Below, one piece after another: positions 1 to 12,400 of a DNA stretch of 64,000 bases; position 1 is the stretch's first letter; every line of letters begins with the position of its first letter. The stretch is from Tetradesmus obliquus (taxonomy: Eukaryota; Chlorophyta; Chlorophyceae; Sphaeropleales; Scenedesmaceae), in the NCBI GenBank assembly GCA_030272155.1, contig CP126197.1, forward strand, positions 310,001 to 374,000, written 5' to 3'. The position numbers were made by a program, and so were the translations under genes. The notes beneath the pieces were generated by a model. That model saw only the letters and a program-made list of their open reading frames with translations. It searched no databases and was not told the DNA's origin.

Positions 1-20
1 TGCACATGTACACGCACACC

Positions 21-79
21 CCGCATCGCACCTTGCCGCTTCTGCTGTCGATGAAGTGGATGAAGCCGCCCACTGAGCT
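21..79 (-). repeat. Ghost copy of the 3' edge of TBL2-like exon 10
   Basis: A near-copy of 249-302, covering the end of exon 10 with its GTGCGG donor, lies downstream in the gene sense. It is inside the next intron and is not needed by the gene model. Confidence 0.7.
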
Positions 80-256
80 TGCTTTGCAAAAAAAAACATG
101 CTTTGTAACGGCCAAGCGTAACCCCAAATCTCACAACCCATCAACACACCAGCATAAACAACACAGTCACCAATCAATTACAACTCCATACAGTACAAGC
201 AACATCCCAAAAGCAGTCCAGCAGCTGCACATGCACATGAACCCCCCGCACCGCAC

Positions 257-1294
257 CTTGCCGCTTCTGCTGTCGATGAAGTGGATGAAGCCGCCCACTG
301 CTGCTGCAATGGTGCCATCAGGGCCCCACGCCATGCGGTCAAAGCACTGGCCCGACGGCAGCGGCAGCGGCAGGTTGAGGAGCACCTTGGGGTCCTCCTG
401 CAAGGCAGAAAATGAAATGTAGCACCAGGCTTTCAGATGAAGCTTGGCAGGGTTCACAAGGCCATGCGGTCACAGCACTGGCCCGACGGCAACGGCAGCG
501 GCAGGTTGAGCAGCACCTTGGGGTCCCCCTGCAGGAAGAAGATGCAGCAGCAGGGTTTTGACCAGGTTTAATAGGGGTGCACAAAACCATGATGTCACTG
601 CACTGGCTGTTGGGAAGGGGCAGCGGCAGGTTCAGCAGCACCTCGGGGTCCTCCTGCAGGGCGAAAGATGCAGCAGCAGCAGGTTTTAGACAAAGCTTGG
701 CAGGGTTCACAAGGCCATGCGGTTGAAGCACTGGCCGCTAGATAGGGCCAGCGGCAGGTTGAGCAGCACCTTGGGGTCTTCCTGCAAGCAGAAAATGAAA
801 TGCGGCACCAGGCTTTTTGACATGATTGTTGGGGTGCCAAGCCATGTGGTCAAAGAACTGGCCGTTGGGAGGTGTAGCTGTGCCAGCAGCAGAGCACAGC
901 GCCCGCCACCCACACAGCAGGCGCTGCAGCTTGCAACAGCAGATGCAACAGCTTCAATTACACACACGCTGCAACTGCGCGGCAAGCCACACCTGTAGCT
1001 GAAAGCGCACTGCCGGGTTGCAAATGCGGGTCAGCCAGCATACAGCAGGAGCAACAGCTTAGAACAGCAAGCACATAATGCACAGACTGATGTACCCCAC
1101 AACGCACCTGCAGCTGGTGACGCACTGCCAGATTTCCGACATGCCCCCTGCCAGCAAACAGCAGGCACAACAGCTTCGAACAGCAAGCACATGACGCACG
1201 GCCTGATGTGCACCCCATGCACGCACCTGCAGCTGGTAGCGCACTGCCAGATTCCAGATGCGCATTGCCAAACATACAGCAGGCGACGCTGCTT

Positions 1295-1351
<57 letters not shown>

Positions 1352-4300
1352 CTACATGTACAAAAAAAATTGCAACAGTGCGCTGCGCCCCACCTGCAGC
1401 TGGTAGCGCACTGCCAGGTTCCAGATGCGCATCGTGCCGTCCTTGCTGGCTGTGACCGCCTTGCTGCCATCAGGCGCAAACGCAGCCGACATCACCTGCG
1501 GTGCCAGGGCCCAAACGGCAGCAGCAGCAGCAGCAGCAGCAGCAACCACATGTGCACTGGGTCGTCTTGGGCAGCAGATGGAGGAAAGGCTGGCATCAGG
1601 CGTGTAGGGCGGACGAACATGCATGGCCTTTACAACCGCACAAACTCCTTCGATACTTGAAGAAATGATGCTACCTAAAACACATTAAACCAAACATAAC
1701 ACGCACCTGGCTCTTGTGGCCCTTGAGGTCCATGACCTTGGGCGTGCCCTTGTAGCCGTCACGGCCCCACTGCACCTCCCACACCTGGCAGCAGCAGCGG
1801 CAACGGCATCGGCAGCAGCAGCAGCAGCGGCAGCGGCAGCAGCAGCGGAATATTACGTGTTTGTGTGTTCAACGTCCACAGCATCGCTGTCGCGCAGCAA
1901 GTCTCTGGCTGCGGATTGATTGTTTGCTGCTACCTTGCTGCGTGCTGTGCAAGCAGAACCAACTGCAGTGCTGCTAGAGCAGTACTACCCTACAGCACAC
2001 ATCTGCACCACGCCTCCACACCCTTTATCAAGCATCACGCCAGCCTTCAAGTGCGCCACAGAGGTGCAGAGTCTACCACAAGCGCCAGGCACCTGTACCG
2101 CCTCCCCAACCCTCCCCTGCTCAACCCACGCGCACCATCACGTCCGCCGTGAAGCTCGCCACGCAGATAAACCTTCCATTCGCTGAAACAGCAAGCGCGT
2201 GGTTGTGGAAGCTGTTGGGCTTGAACTCGGCAAGGCTGCCGCCAGCCGCCAGGCCAAACACACGGCCCTCCTTCTTTGGGGACAGCAGCACCGCAATGCT
2301 GCCGGCCTGCGGCACACCCAGCGCCTCCGATTGGGGGCCTGGCGGTGTGCAGGATGAAGCAAGGAAGCAAAGCAGGGATGTGTGGATGCAAGATACTTTG
2401 TGTCAGCATGAGAGCAAGCTTGTGGCATACGCAGCGCCTACGACTGGGGGCCTGGCGGTTTGCGAAGGAAAGGAAGCAAAGGTGGGTGAATGCAGAGCAG
2501 CTTCTGTCAGGTGACAGCTGACTTGGGGTGCACCCAGCGCCTCGGCCTCGGGGGCTGGTGGGGTAGCGCGAGAAGATTTGGGGCAAGGATGGGCGCATGC
2601 ACTACATTTGGGGCAAGGATGGGCGCATGCACTACATTTGTCAGCGTGAGAGCAACCTTGTGGCACACCCATGACCTCAGACTTGTGGGCAGGCGGGGCA
2701 GCGCAAAGTGGGCGGTGCAGGCAAATCAACGGATGTCAGACACGCTGTGTTATGCCTGAGTGCCAACGGCAGCGACAGCACCGCGATGCCGCCGGCCTGT
2801 GGCAGTGCAGCACAGCATCACGCAGCCGCACCTGGCACCACCGCCATCTCCAGCAGCTGCTCATCACCCATACAGAGCATCCTAGAACCAACACAAGGGG
2901 TTGTGAAAACAGCATCAAGCACCAAAAGCCAGCTCAGCACAGCATCACGCAGCCGCAACTCGAACCATCGCCATCTGCAGCAGCTGCTTGCTGCCCACAC
3001 AGACCATCCCAGTACTTGAACCACAGCACTTGAAACGCAGCACCAAGCACGTTAAGCCAACTCAGCGCATTGAGCCACAAGCATTACACAGCCACACCTG
3101 GCACCACGGCCATCTCCAGCAGCTGCTCGTGGCCCAGCACTGCCTGCTTCTGCCAGGCCGGCTCAAAGGTGATGGCGCCGCCCTGCTTGTGCGGCACGTA
3201 GTGCACCAGATGCACAACGTCAGGGATGCCTGCGGCGGCAGCAGCAGCAGCAGCAGCAGTGCGGCCATCGCATGTGTATGGGGCAGATGGGGAGCGTGTG
3301 CAGCCAGGAGGTGTGAATGGCAAGGTGCACCACGTCAGGGATGCCGGCGGGAAGCAGCAGCAGCAGCAGCAGCAGGTCAGTAAGTTGCAGTGCTCACAAC
3401 AGTATGACTCATGTTCAAGGTACAACCATGTCAGGAATGCCGTGCGGGCAGCAGCACAGCAGGTCGGTAGTAACCAAGCTGCAGTGATAGTCACACTACG
3501 ATTGTTATCTTCTCGTGGTAACCAAACACAGCATGTGACTACTGAGCAATAAATACTGAGCGAAAACAATAAGCCGGTTCTACCCTCTAACAAAAAGCAG
3601 CAGCAGCAGCCTCACCGCGCAGTGCCGCCACCAGGCTGCTGCCATCATTGCCAAAGCCCACACCCAGGGCCGCCTGTGGCCCCTGCACGCACTTGAACTT
3701 GATGTTCTGGCTGCCCAGCTCCGCCACGTCAAAGAGCCGCAGCTGCATGTCATCGCAGGCGGTGGCCAGCAGGCGGCCGTTGGGGCTCCACGCGGCTGCA
3801 TTGATCACGTCCGGGTGGCCCTGGCGCAGCAAAGAAAAGACAGCAACACATTGGAGAACAAACAGCACAGGGAACATGCATGACAAGATGTGCATAGAAG
3901 TATTCCTGAAGGGAGCATGGCGGGATGGCATATGGTGAGCGGATGATGCAGGTGTTGGCGAGGATAAGATACACGTACTGCAATGTGCGTGCGCGCTGAA
4001 AACAGAATGGCTGGCAGGAGAGGTGGCACGAGCATGCAGTAGTGAGCACCTGCAGCGATAAAAGAGCAGCCTAATGCATGCGCGATGGAATGTGCAGGCC
4101 TTGCTGCTGCCCTAAACCCTAAACCCTAGTTACTGGCGATGTCCTGCCAGCCTGCCAGCGGCATGTGCGGGGCGCATAGCAGTAAGGATACTGCTGGGCT
4201 TTGCCCGATGAATGCAGTGTTTGTATACAGGCCCCATGACCAAAACACAGCGTATGCAGCTGCTGCACACACCTTGAGAGTGTTGATGAAGAGGGCGTGG

Positions 4301-5383
4301 TGCGCAGCCATGTCCTCCTTGGTGGCAGCGCTGCAACAGCAGCAGCAGCAACAGCAGCAGCAGGGGTCAGCAGCAGCAGCAGCAGCAGGGGTCAACAACC
4401 GATAGTGGGTGAACAAGGAGGCAGCTGTTGTCTTGTAGGTTGCTGCCATTCCAGGCTGCAGGAACGGCATGCAGCTGCTGCCCGGTAGCTGGCATGGCTG
4501 ATCTAGCAACGCTCTGTGTGCTTTGACCTTAGCTACTGCAGCTGCTACGCCGGTACCGGGCCAACAAGATAAAAGGGCAATTGCTCCTGAATACGTGCAC
4601 AGCTGCAGCATAATGTGGCAACACGTGTGCTGCTGCTGCCACGGTTTTTCCTGTTGCGCTTCTTTATGATGCCGCCACTGCTGCAGCTGTCCCTGCGTAA
4701 GCGTCCGTGCTGCTGCTGCAGCTGCACCGCCTCACATCTTCTCCGCTGCCTTGCTCTGCTTGATGAGTGTCTTCAGGTCTGCCTTGCGGGCGCCACCACC
4801 CTGCTTGGGGCCGCCTTGCTGGCTGGCTGCTGCTGCTGCTGCAGGCGCTGCTGCGCTCTTGGCTGAGCCCTTGCCCTTTACCTCCCTGGAACAACAGAAT
4901 AAGCTGATGGCAGCAGTTTAGCAGGTTGACACCGCTTGCTGCTCTGGCTGTGTGTGTGAGAAGTCGCTGCTGATTGCCGCCAGTGCTTGCTCAACACTGT
5001 TCAGCAGCAGCCGTGTCTACGCTGCATGCTGCTGAATCCATACAGCCTCATGTATACTGCGGTATTAATCAAGACAACTTGGTGGCGAATTGAATGAATT
5101 GTGTGCAGTTTTGCTGTTCTGCTCCTGCAAATGCTGGTTAAGCGGTACGAACCTTGCAGCTGAAGCACTCTTGGTGATGCTGGACACCACTCTGTACAGT
5201 AGTGTTGCCATATACAGTGCCAAAGCAGCAGCACTGATGCCTGCAAGAGAGCAGCAGCGTGATCACTGTCGTGCATGCTGCACAGACCTGCAGGGCAGTT
5301 GCTGCTGTTATATAGCCCGCACGCGTACCGAACAGAGCCAGCACAGCCTGCGTGGCTGGTGACGTTGCCCCCGCCTCAACCAT
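257..5383 (-). CDS. TBL2: TBL2-like WD40 repeat protein, 3' end off the window
   Basis: Ten exons are supported: 5329-5383, 5153-5240, 4736-4885, 4273-4330, 3616-3820, 3098-3229, 2130-2338, 1707-1784, 1394-1495 and 257-397. All have GT-AG borders and matching phases, giving about 405 residues; the C-terminal exon(s) lie left of base 1. The start is the ATG at 5383. Residues about 12-35 form a membrane helix built across exons 1 and 2, followed by a Lys/Ala/Gln-rich linker. WD40 blades follow: INTLKGHPDVINAAAWSP, then VWEVQWGRDG, DLKGHKSQ, TASKDGTMRIW and GGFIHFIDSRSGK. The N-terminal anchor plus the order VWEV, KGH, SKDGT, IHxxxxRxG matches transducin beta-like 2, which in animals is an ER-membrane protein that binds the stress kinase PERK; the algal role is inferred. 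Intron acceptors for exons 4, 6, 8 and 9 sit beside CTG tracts (sense). Several introns hold partial copies of exons. Confidence 0.8.
461..880 (-). repeat. Ghost array: four copies of the 5' edge of TBL2-like exon 10
   Basis: Copies lie at about 461-535, 588-660, 714-788 and 836-880. The first three include the acceptor region and the first 20 or so codons of exon 10 (EDPKVLLNLPLPLP and variants); the fourth is a partial fragment. They carry substitutions and sit upstream of the intact exon in gene sense, as a tandem duplication across the intron-exon border would leave them. Confidence 0.75.
978..1266 (-). repeat. Ghost array: three copies of the 3' edge of TBL2-like exon 9
   Basis: Copies at about 989-1018, 1107-1140 and 1226-1266 repeat the exon 9 end (RIWNLAVRYQLQ and variants) with a donor-like GTG. 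They lie downstream of the intact exon 9 (1394-1495) in gene sense. Confidence 0.7.
1294..1351 (+). repeat. CAG triplet tract
   Basis: About 18 uninterrupted CAG units, in an intron of the TBL2-like gene. In that gene's sense strand the tract reads CTG. Confidence 0.95.
2420..2700 (-). repeat. Ghost copies of the 5' edge of TBL2-like exon 7
   Basis: Diverged copies of the exon 7 acceptor and start (PQSEALGVPQAG region) occur near 2430-2460, 2522-2565 and 2655-2700. Between them a 31-bp unit is repeated exactly twice (2579-2609 and 2610-2640). Confidence 0.6.
2823..3000 (-). repeat. Ghost copies of the 3' edge of TBL2-like exon 6
   Basis: Two copies (about 2823-2868 and 2951-3000) of the exon 6 end (EQLLEMAVVPG) lie downstream of the intact exon 3098-3229 in gene sense. 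A 5'-edge copy of the same exon is near 3310-3350. Confidence 0.6.
4110..4129 (+). repeat. Short telomere-like repeat
   Basis: Two and a half units of CCCTAAA, the plant-type telomere motif (CCCTAAA/TTTAGGG) also used by many green algae. It lies inside a TBL2-like intron, far from any end visible here, so it is an interstitial scrap or chance. Confidence 0.5.
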
Positions 5384-6672
5384 TTTTGAATCGTTCTCCG
5401 CTAGACGATCCTGAGCGATGTAGGCAGCAGAACCGACGGAACTCGAAGTTGTCTACAGGTTCACGTCACCGAATGCTCCGTGATTTACAATATAAAGGGT
5501 AGGTGGAAAACTAACGTTTAGCCGTATGTTCCGTCTTTCCAGGCACTTGCTGTGCCCATGGTGATGAACCCGCGCAGTGAACCTCACCAGCTTAAGTTGG
5601 TGACAGGTGTTGGCACTAGCGTGCTGAAACACGGATGCTGCCAACACCATACTCAGCAGTTGAACAACTTCCGTTGCTGTAAGGGACCAGCAAGCATGTC
5701 TGCAACATCCGCCCCACACTATCACGACGTGTCAGGTGCGAAGCCTGACATGACTCATGACAGCATGACGCTGTTCTGCACAGGTATCGCAAGTTGCAGA
5801 CCAGTCGGTTGAAGATGGCACCCTTTAAAATTCATTTCAGGTCGTGAAAAGCGTGACTTCCCAAAGCCTTCAAGCCATGCGATGAGCAGCAGGGCACTTC
5901 TGCACAGTCGCAAAAGGTCGACATCAAATGCTGAAGAGCGGCACTGCCACCAGAACCTGACATCTGCGAGCTTATGTCATGAATGTTACATAGGTAACGA
6001 CCGGTTTACAGAGCAGACATCAGGCTCCTACAGCAGAAACAACACTCTGAAGGAAAAGGTGGCATCAGAACTTGCACCTGTACTGCCAGTACTGCAGTGC
6101 ATGAGCAGGCCATGCATCTCAGCATGCGCTGCCGCTGCACAACACTATGCCGCTGTCATTGCAGCAACCGCAGTACTTTGCCAGGATAATTTGCTTGATA
6201 GTACTGCTATTCAGCAGTGGTATGTGCGGTCCCAACTGAAGCCGGACACAAGACTCATCAATTATGAGTCATACTGTACATATCACAGCCCCGCCGTGGC
6301 AGTCACAGCCCTGGCAGGCGTCCAAACCATTGGTAAGGTGTGCATCTCTCTGCCAGGCAGCTGCCATAGCGGCTGCTGAAGCATATGATGTCAGCCGCTG
6401 GCCAGCTAACAAGGAAGCAGGACTGTAAGTATTGCGCAGGTTTGGGACAGAGACAGGCTATCCTGCTCACCCAATTGCCTTATGCTGCCACCAGTCCCGA
6501 CAGAGAATGTGATCCTGCTTACCCAATTGGTGATCCTGCTTACCCAATTGCCTTATGCAGCCACCAGTCCCGACAGAGAATGTGCACATCCCGCATAACA
6601 AGGTGAATCCTTGATTACTGCACCCCGCAAGTTTGTAACACAACTCTAGCTGCACCACACCCAACCGCCGCG
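5384..6672. other. Intergenic region upstream of the TBL2-like gene
   Basis: No exon chain with consistent splice sites was found. One open frame of 165 codons (5882-6379, +) has no recognisable motif and no neighbouring exons. A local tandem duplication of about 80 bp lies at 6465-6585 (the unit contains ACCCAATTGCCTTATGC). The TBL2-like promoter should lie just above 5383, but no core element was recognised. Confidence 0.6.
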
Positions 6673-8257
6673 TCACTGCAGGCGTGCCGCCACGGCAGAC
6701 AGCAGGCTCCTCCGCTTGCCGGCCGCTGCCTTGGGCTGCTTGTACTTGGAGGGGTCCTTCAGGGGGTCATCAAACGTGGGCAGCTCGCAGTAGGTGCCAA
6801 AGAACCAGCTGGCCAGCATGTTCTGGTGGCAGGGCGCGGTGACCTCCTCGCCACCCGTAGCAGCAGGCTTTGCACCAGCAGCCTTGAGCAGCTCGACCTG
6901 TGGTAGTGCATGCAATGGCAGTAGGCATACAGGCAGGGCAGGGGTTAGGATATAGGAGGGACAAGGAGAAACAGAAACGGTCGCGCCAGCATGTTCTGGT
7001 GGCAGGGCGCCGTCACCTCCTCACCACCCGTAGCAGCAGGCTTTGCACCAGCAGCCTTGAGCAGCTCGACCTGCAGGTCCAGGTGCAACGGCAGTAGCAG
7101 AAAGGCAGGGCAGGTGTAAGGAGTGGAAGATCAGAAACAGGGTTGGTCACGCCAGCATGTTCTGGTGGCAGGGCGCCTCCACTTCTTCGCCACCCTTTGC
7201 AGCAGGCGTTGCATCAGCAGCCTTGAGCAGCTCAACCTGCAGGTGCATTGGCAGCAGCAAACATGTACAGAAGTTGGCAGCAGGACAAGGGGTGTGCTGC
7301 TTATGGCAGCAGGCTGAGCACCAGCCGCCTTCAGCAGCTTGACCTGCGGGGGTGAGAGTAGGCGCAACAGCATTGAGTCACACTGTGCAGGTTAGCACAG
7401 ACATCAGCACAGCGTAGCGGCAACACGTGCGCTCCTTTTGCAGCATCGTTTCCTGCAAGCTGTGTGCACGCCGCGCCCATTTGCCTTGAAAACCTGGCCT
7501 GAAACTGCTGGTCAATTAGGCAGTAGTCAAGCAAGACGGCAGCAGCAGCAAGCTGTGTAAGGCAGCATGCGCCAGGCAATCCCCACTGGCAGCAGCAGGC
7601 GCCTCACCTCCTTGCAGCCCTCGTACTTGTGTGCCTTTAAACACCAGCTAGACAGCAGCAGCAACAGCAGACGAGCACAGCGATCACGCTGTGCCGAGCC
7701 AGATGTGCCAGGCATCCCCCACTGGCAGCAGCAGCAGGCGCCTCACCTCCTTGCAGCCCTCGTACTTGTGTGCCTTGCAGTGCTTCTCAGCCAGCAGGAT
7801 GGCCGTCTGGTTGGCGTTGGCCTTGGCCAGCTGCAGAACAGCAGCAGCAGCAGCAGCACAAAGCAGGCGGGTTTCAAGTGCTGCTAGGAGGAGATTGGTG
7901 TGCAAGGCCTGCAGGCATGTCCTACTGCACTGTGCTGCAGAGGCAGCTGTTGGAGAGGCAGCTGTTGAAATCCTCTCAAAGCCTGCTGCAGGCACAGGCC
8001 AAATCTTGAAGGCACATTTGCAGGCAGTGCCTATTAGTCTTGGCTGCATCATTGCTGGTATGAGCTGCTGATTTGAGATGGCATGTACAGATAACACTAG
8101 CAGGTTCTACGCAAGTCATGGCCTGCAGCTGCCAGCGCAGCATGCACAGCAGCTTCCAGGACAGCAGCAACACAACAGCGTTGCATGGCACGGCTGCATC
8201 CAACTTCTCTTAACTATGAGTAGCAGCAGCAGCAGCAGCAGCAGCAGCGGCGGCAGC

Positions 8258-8291
<34 letters not shown>

Positions 8292-8646
8292 CTCACCAGC
8301 TCAAGGCGCTGTGACAGTGGCAGCACTCCTCCATTGGGGTCGAGCCAGATGGTGGTCTTGGAGGTCACATCTCCTGCTAGCAAAGGCAGCAAACAACCAG
8401 TCAGTACAGGCAGCAGGTGTCGAAGTGTGCCTGTCAACCGCCAACAACAGCATCCTGCAGCAGATGGGCTAGCGGTGAAGGACCAGCACCAAAGTTCACA
8501 GCTGCCGGTGCAGCAGGTCCGCTGCTGGCTGTCCAGCTGTCACAGCTGTGTGGCTTACCAACTTCGTGTAGCCTACGAGCTTGAACGGTGCAGCACGCCA
8601 ACAGAAGAACCGCGAAGGCGCAGCTGAGGGATTTGCTGATGGCCAT
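6673..8646 (-). CDS. Small secreted protein of unknown function
   Basis: Four exons: 8559-8646, 8297-8373, 7747-7830 and 6673-6897. They have GT-AG borders and phases 1, 0 and 0, giving about 157 residues. The start ATG at 8646 gives a clear signal peptide (MAISKSLSCAFAVLLLACC, cleavage probably after VQA). The mature part holds WLDPNGGVLPLS, a hydrophilic segment with HCKAH and EGCKE, then PCHQNMLASWFF and YCELPTFDD, and a basic Lys/Arg-rich tail ending SAVAARLQ. Four cysteines remain after cleavage, enough for two disulfides. I do not recognise the family. It is probably exported to the cell surface, wall or an endomembrane compartment. It is transcribed divergently from HISN7 across 0.8 kb. 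Partial copies of exons 3 and 4 lie in its last intron. Confidence 0.6.
6979..7347 (-). repeat. Ghost array: three copies of the 5' edge of secreted-protein exon 4
   Basis: Copies at about 6985-7075, 7155-7242 and 7325-7347 repeat the acceptor and start of exon 4 (VELLKAAGAKPAATGGEEV and variants, down to HQNMLA). All lie upstream of the intact exon in gene sense. Confidence 0.75.
7570..7642 (-). repeat. Ghost copy of the 3' edge of secreted-protein exon 3
   Basis: This near-copy of 7707-7780 holds the end of exon 3 (AHKYEGCKE) with the same GTGAGG donor. It lies downstream of the intact exon in gene sense. Confidence 0.75.
8221..8292 (+). repeat. CAG tract abutting a splice donor
   Basis: CAG/CGG triplets end 4 bp from the 3' border of exon 2 (8297) of the secreted-protein gene. 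In gene sense the intron starts GTGAGC and runs straight into CTG triplets. Confidence 0.9.
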
Positions 8647-9376
8647 GGTGATGTGTTCAGAAGAGGGTGCTGCTGACAGGCAGTTGATGATGGAGGGCTG
8701 CCAGAAGCGAAGCAACGAGCTCGTTGAGCGCTCATGCTCGGCACAGGTTGCATATGTAGGCTTCGGCTGCTCAACCGAGCACGTCAACGTCGTCCGGTGG
8801 AACAGGCAGCAGGTTGGCAGGTGCAGTCACCTGCTGCAGCAGGTGAACTTCCGTCGAGCGACGCATTGTCTGGTGCTATTCAAATTAGTGAGTACTTGTT
8901 TAGCATGGAATCAGATGCAGGAGACGTGATCAGGCCGGCGTTGGCCCTTCAATGTCGTTGTTCGAGTTGGGCGGGACAATCGGCTGTAACAGTTCTGCGA
9001 GTCGAGGTACATTGATCAAACACATCACGTTTGAGGATCAAGTCAAATCCTGAGTTTTTTTTGACAGTTGGTGGACTTGCATAGGTCTCCTGCCTCGTCT
9101 CGTGCTGGCCCTGCGATCAAACTTGTGTCTGCAGCGAGTGCAGAATTCAAAAAAAAAGAAACAGACAGACGAAATACATCTCTTCCTCAGTTGCAAGTGG
9201 AGGAATGTCGGCGGCAAGTCACACACGCAGCCAGTGTGCGAAGCCATTCCAGGCGCACAACACTCCTTGCACTCGGCGTGGTCCGCTGCTCAAGGCATCC
9301 ATGTAAGAGTTCAAGTAGTTAAAAAGCCATATGGAAGCTTGACAGCTGCTATGGCTCTGATCAGGGTGGCAAGCAG

Positions 9377-9421
<45 letters not shown>

Positions 9422-9470
9422 CTAGCATCAAAGTTTTCAGCACGATCAGCAACAGCGTGAAAAGCACGTA
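8647..9470. other. Divergent intergenic region between the secreted-protein gene and HISN7
   Basis: Both flanking genes start away from this 0.8-kb gap, so it should hold both promoters. No TATA box or other core element was recognised. A CAG tract (about 14 units, 9379-9420) lies about 50 bp before the HISN7 start codon. Confidence 0.55.
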
Positions 9471-12400
9471 ATGCTGCCACTTTGTTTTGAAATGTCCACC
9501 ACCTCCTTGCCAGCAGCTGAGCGACAGCACGCAATCGCAACTTTTGATCACACTGCAGCTGTGCCCACTGCTGTCCTGCGCAGGCCGCAGCAGACTGCCT
9601 CAACACAACAACAGCTGCTGCAGCAGCAGCCGCACCTGCAGTTCCTGCAGCTGGCACACGACCTGGCAGATGCAGCCGGGCTCATCACCACGCGCTACTT
9701 CCGCACCAAGCTCAACGTGGACAGCAAGAGCGATGCAAGCCCTGTCACAATCGCAGACAGGCAGGCCGAGGAGGCAATGCGCAAGCTGATTGCTGCTGCA
9801 TACCCAAGCCATGCTGTGTTTGGGGAGGAGGCAGGGCTGACGCTGGGCAGCAGCAGCAGCAGCAGCGGGGATGGCAGCAACAGCAGCAGCAGCAGCGGTG
9901 ATGAGTGGCTGTGGGTGCTAGACCCCATTGATGGCACAAAGAGCTTCATCACAGGTGGGAGGGCAAGGGGTTGTTTGTTGATTGCCGGGCATAGCCGCAG
10001 CGGCAATAGCAGCAGCAGCATCAGCAGCAGCAGCTTTGTCACAGGTGGGAGGGGCGGGGGTTGTTTGGAGGCATCTGGCGGCAGCTTGCTGTGCTTTGGC
10101 GCTGGCATAGCAGCTGCAGCGGCAACAGCAGCAGCGGCACTAGGGGTAATGGACAGCACGCCAATGGGATGGGGCAGCAGCAGCAGGGATGCAGGAGAAT
10201 CGGACAGCACACAGGCCTCGTACGGCACCAGCAGTAGCAGCAGCAAGGTGATGTTGCCCTGGGTCATTCAAGATACCTTGGTGTGCAGCCTGACAACAAG
10301 TGCCATAGGCAGCTGTGGTACATCACCCGCCTTAGCATCTGCTTTTTCAACCATTATCCAACACACGCACATCATGCATGACGTGTCCGGTCCCGCAGGC
10401 AAGCTGCTGTTTGGCACGCTCATCACGCTGCTTGCACACTCACCCCTACAGCATTGCCCCACCTGAACCTCTATCCCTCAAAACCTTTTACCAACACACT
10501 CCATGCTTTCCGCCGTCTGCCTTGCAGGCAAGCCGCTGTTTGGCACACTTATTGCGCTGCTGCACAACGGCACACCCGTGCTGGGTGTGATCGACCAGCC
10601 GGTGACCCGGGAGCGCTGGGTGGGGCTGGCGGGGCAGCAGAGCAGCCTCAACGGGCGGCCCATATCAGCCAGGGCCTGCGGAGGCATCAGCAATGCCTAC
10701 ATGTACAGCACCACGCCACACATGTTTGCGGGGGGGACGGAGCAGGTGGGTGAAGGAGGTGGTAGCTGCATGATGCTTTCACAGGGAGGCTACTGCAGCC
10801 TCATGTTGCTGCTGCCTCGGCCAGTCTGTTGCAGCATGTGGGCCAGTCTGTTGCAGCATGAGAGCGCTGGGTGGGGCTGGCGGGGCAGCAGAGCAGCCTG
10901 AATGGGCGGCCCATCTCAGCAAGGGCCTGCGGAGACATCAGCAACGCCTGCATGTACAGCACCACGCCCCACATGTTTGAAGGGGAGACGGAGCAGGTGG
11001 GGCGGCTGGGGAAGGGGCCCAGACAGGCTGTAGCAGCCACGTGTTGCTGCTGACTCAAATATGCTGCAGCAGCCACATGTACAGCACGACGCCGCACATG
11101 TATGCGGGGCAGACGGAGCAGGTGGGTAGATTGCAGGAGGGGAGGGGTCACAGGCATGACAGTGCGTGCAGCAGCCCTGTGTTGCTGTCCCAGGCAGGCC
11201 GCAGCAGCCGCGTGTTGCTGCTGCCTCAGATGGGCTGCAGCAGCATGTAACAAAGTGGGGAAGATGTGGCGTAGTCACTGCGCAGGTCAGTTCTCAAGAA
11301 CACTGTGCAGCGCTACATCTGCTGCCGGCAGGTTGTCACTGCACCTGTCCCTTTCCTTGCTGCCTGCAGGCCTTCCACCGGGTGCGTGACTTAGTGCGCA
11401 TCCCCATGTACGGCTGCGACTGCTGCTCTCTCAACTGAAACGTTGGATTTTTTTGCATGCATTGATGTTCCTGCAGGCCTTCCACCGGGTGCGTGACGCG
11501 GTGTGCATCCCCATGTACGGCTGCGTCTGCTGCTCACTCAATCGAAATGCTGAATTTTTGCAGGCGTTCCAGCGGGTGCGTGATGCGGTGCGCATCCCCA
11601 TGTACGGCTGCGACTGCTGCTCTCTCAACTGAAACGTTGGATTTTTTTGCATGCATTGATGCTCCTGCAGGCCTTCCACCGTGTGCGTGACGCAGTGCGC
11701 ATCCCCATGTACGGCTGCGACTGCTACGCGTATGGGCTGCTAGCTGCGGGGCACTGCGACCTGGTCGTTGAGGCTGACCTGAAGCCCTATGACTACATGG
11801 CCCTGGTGCCCATTATACAGGTTTGGCAGCAACACCATTTTTACTGTTATGTGTTGTGTTATTGTAAATAGGACGATTCTAAGCATGGCAAAAGCATAAC
11901 TGCGCACCTTATTGTCATGTGTCTGGTGGTTGAAGCAGACCTGAAGCCTTACGACTACATGGCCCTGGTGCCCATCATACAGGTGTTGGCAGCAGCACCG
12001 TTACAACTGTTATGTGTTGTGTTATCGTCATGTGTCTGGTTGTTGAAGCAGACCTGCAGCCCTACAACTACATGGCCCTGGCGCCCATCATACAGGTGTG
12101 GCAGCAACACCATTATAACTGTTATTTGTTGTGTTATTGTGGTGTTATTGTCATGTGTCTGGTTGTTGAGGCTGACCTGAAGCCTTATGATTACATGGCC
12201 CTGGTGCCCATCATACAGGTGTGGCAGCAACACCATTATAACTGTTATTTCCTGCGTTATTCTCGTGTTATTGTCATGTGTCTGGTGGGTGAAGCAGACC
12301 TGAAGCCCTAGGACTACATGGCCTTGGTGCCCATCATACAGGTATGTGGCCACTCCTTGTTTCTCGTTTGAGCTGAAAAATGATGTTGTGTTTTTGTTTT

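Noticed and set aside
4110-4129. True telomere
   Set aside because: Only two and a half units, inside an intron of a gene that continues on both sides.
5882-6379. 165-codon plus-strand gene
   Set aside because: No family motif, no linked exons and no neighbouring promoter or splice structure; treated as chance.
9955-10466. HISN7 reading on past 9954 without splicing
   Set aside because: The frame stays open only through low-complexity and ghost sequence; the GT at 9955 and the AG before 10528 restore the family sequence SFITGKPLFG.
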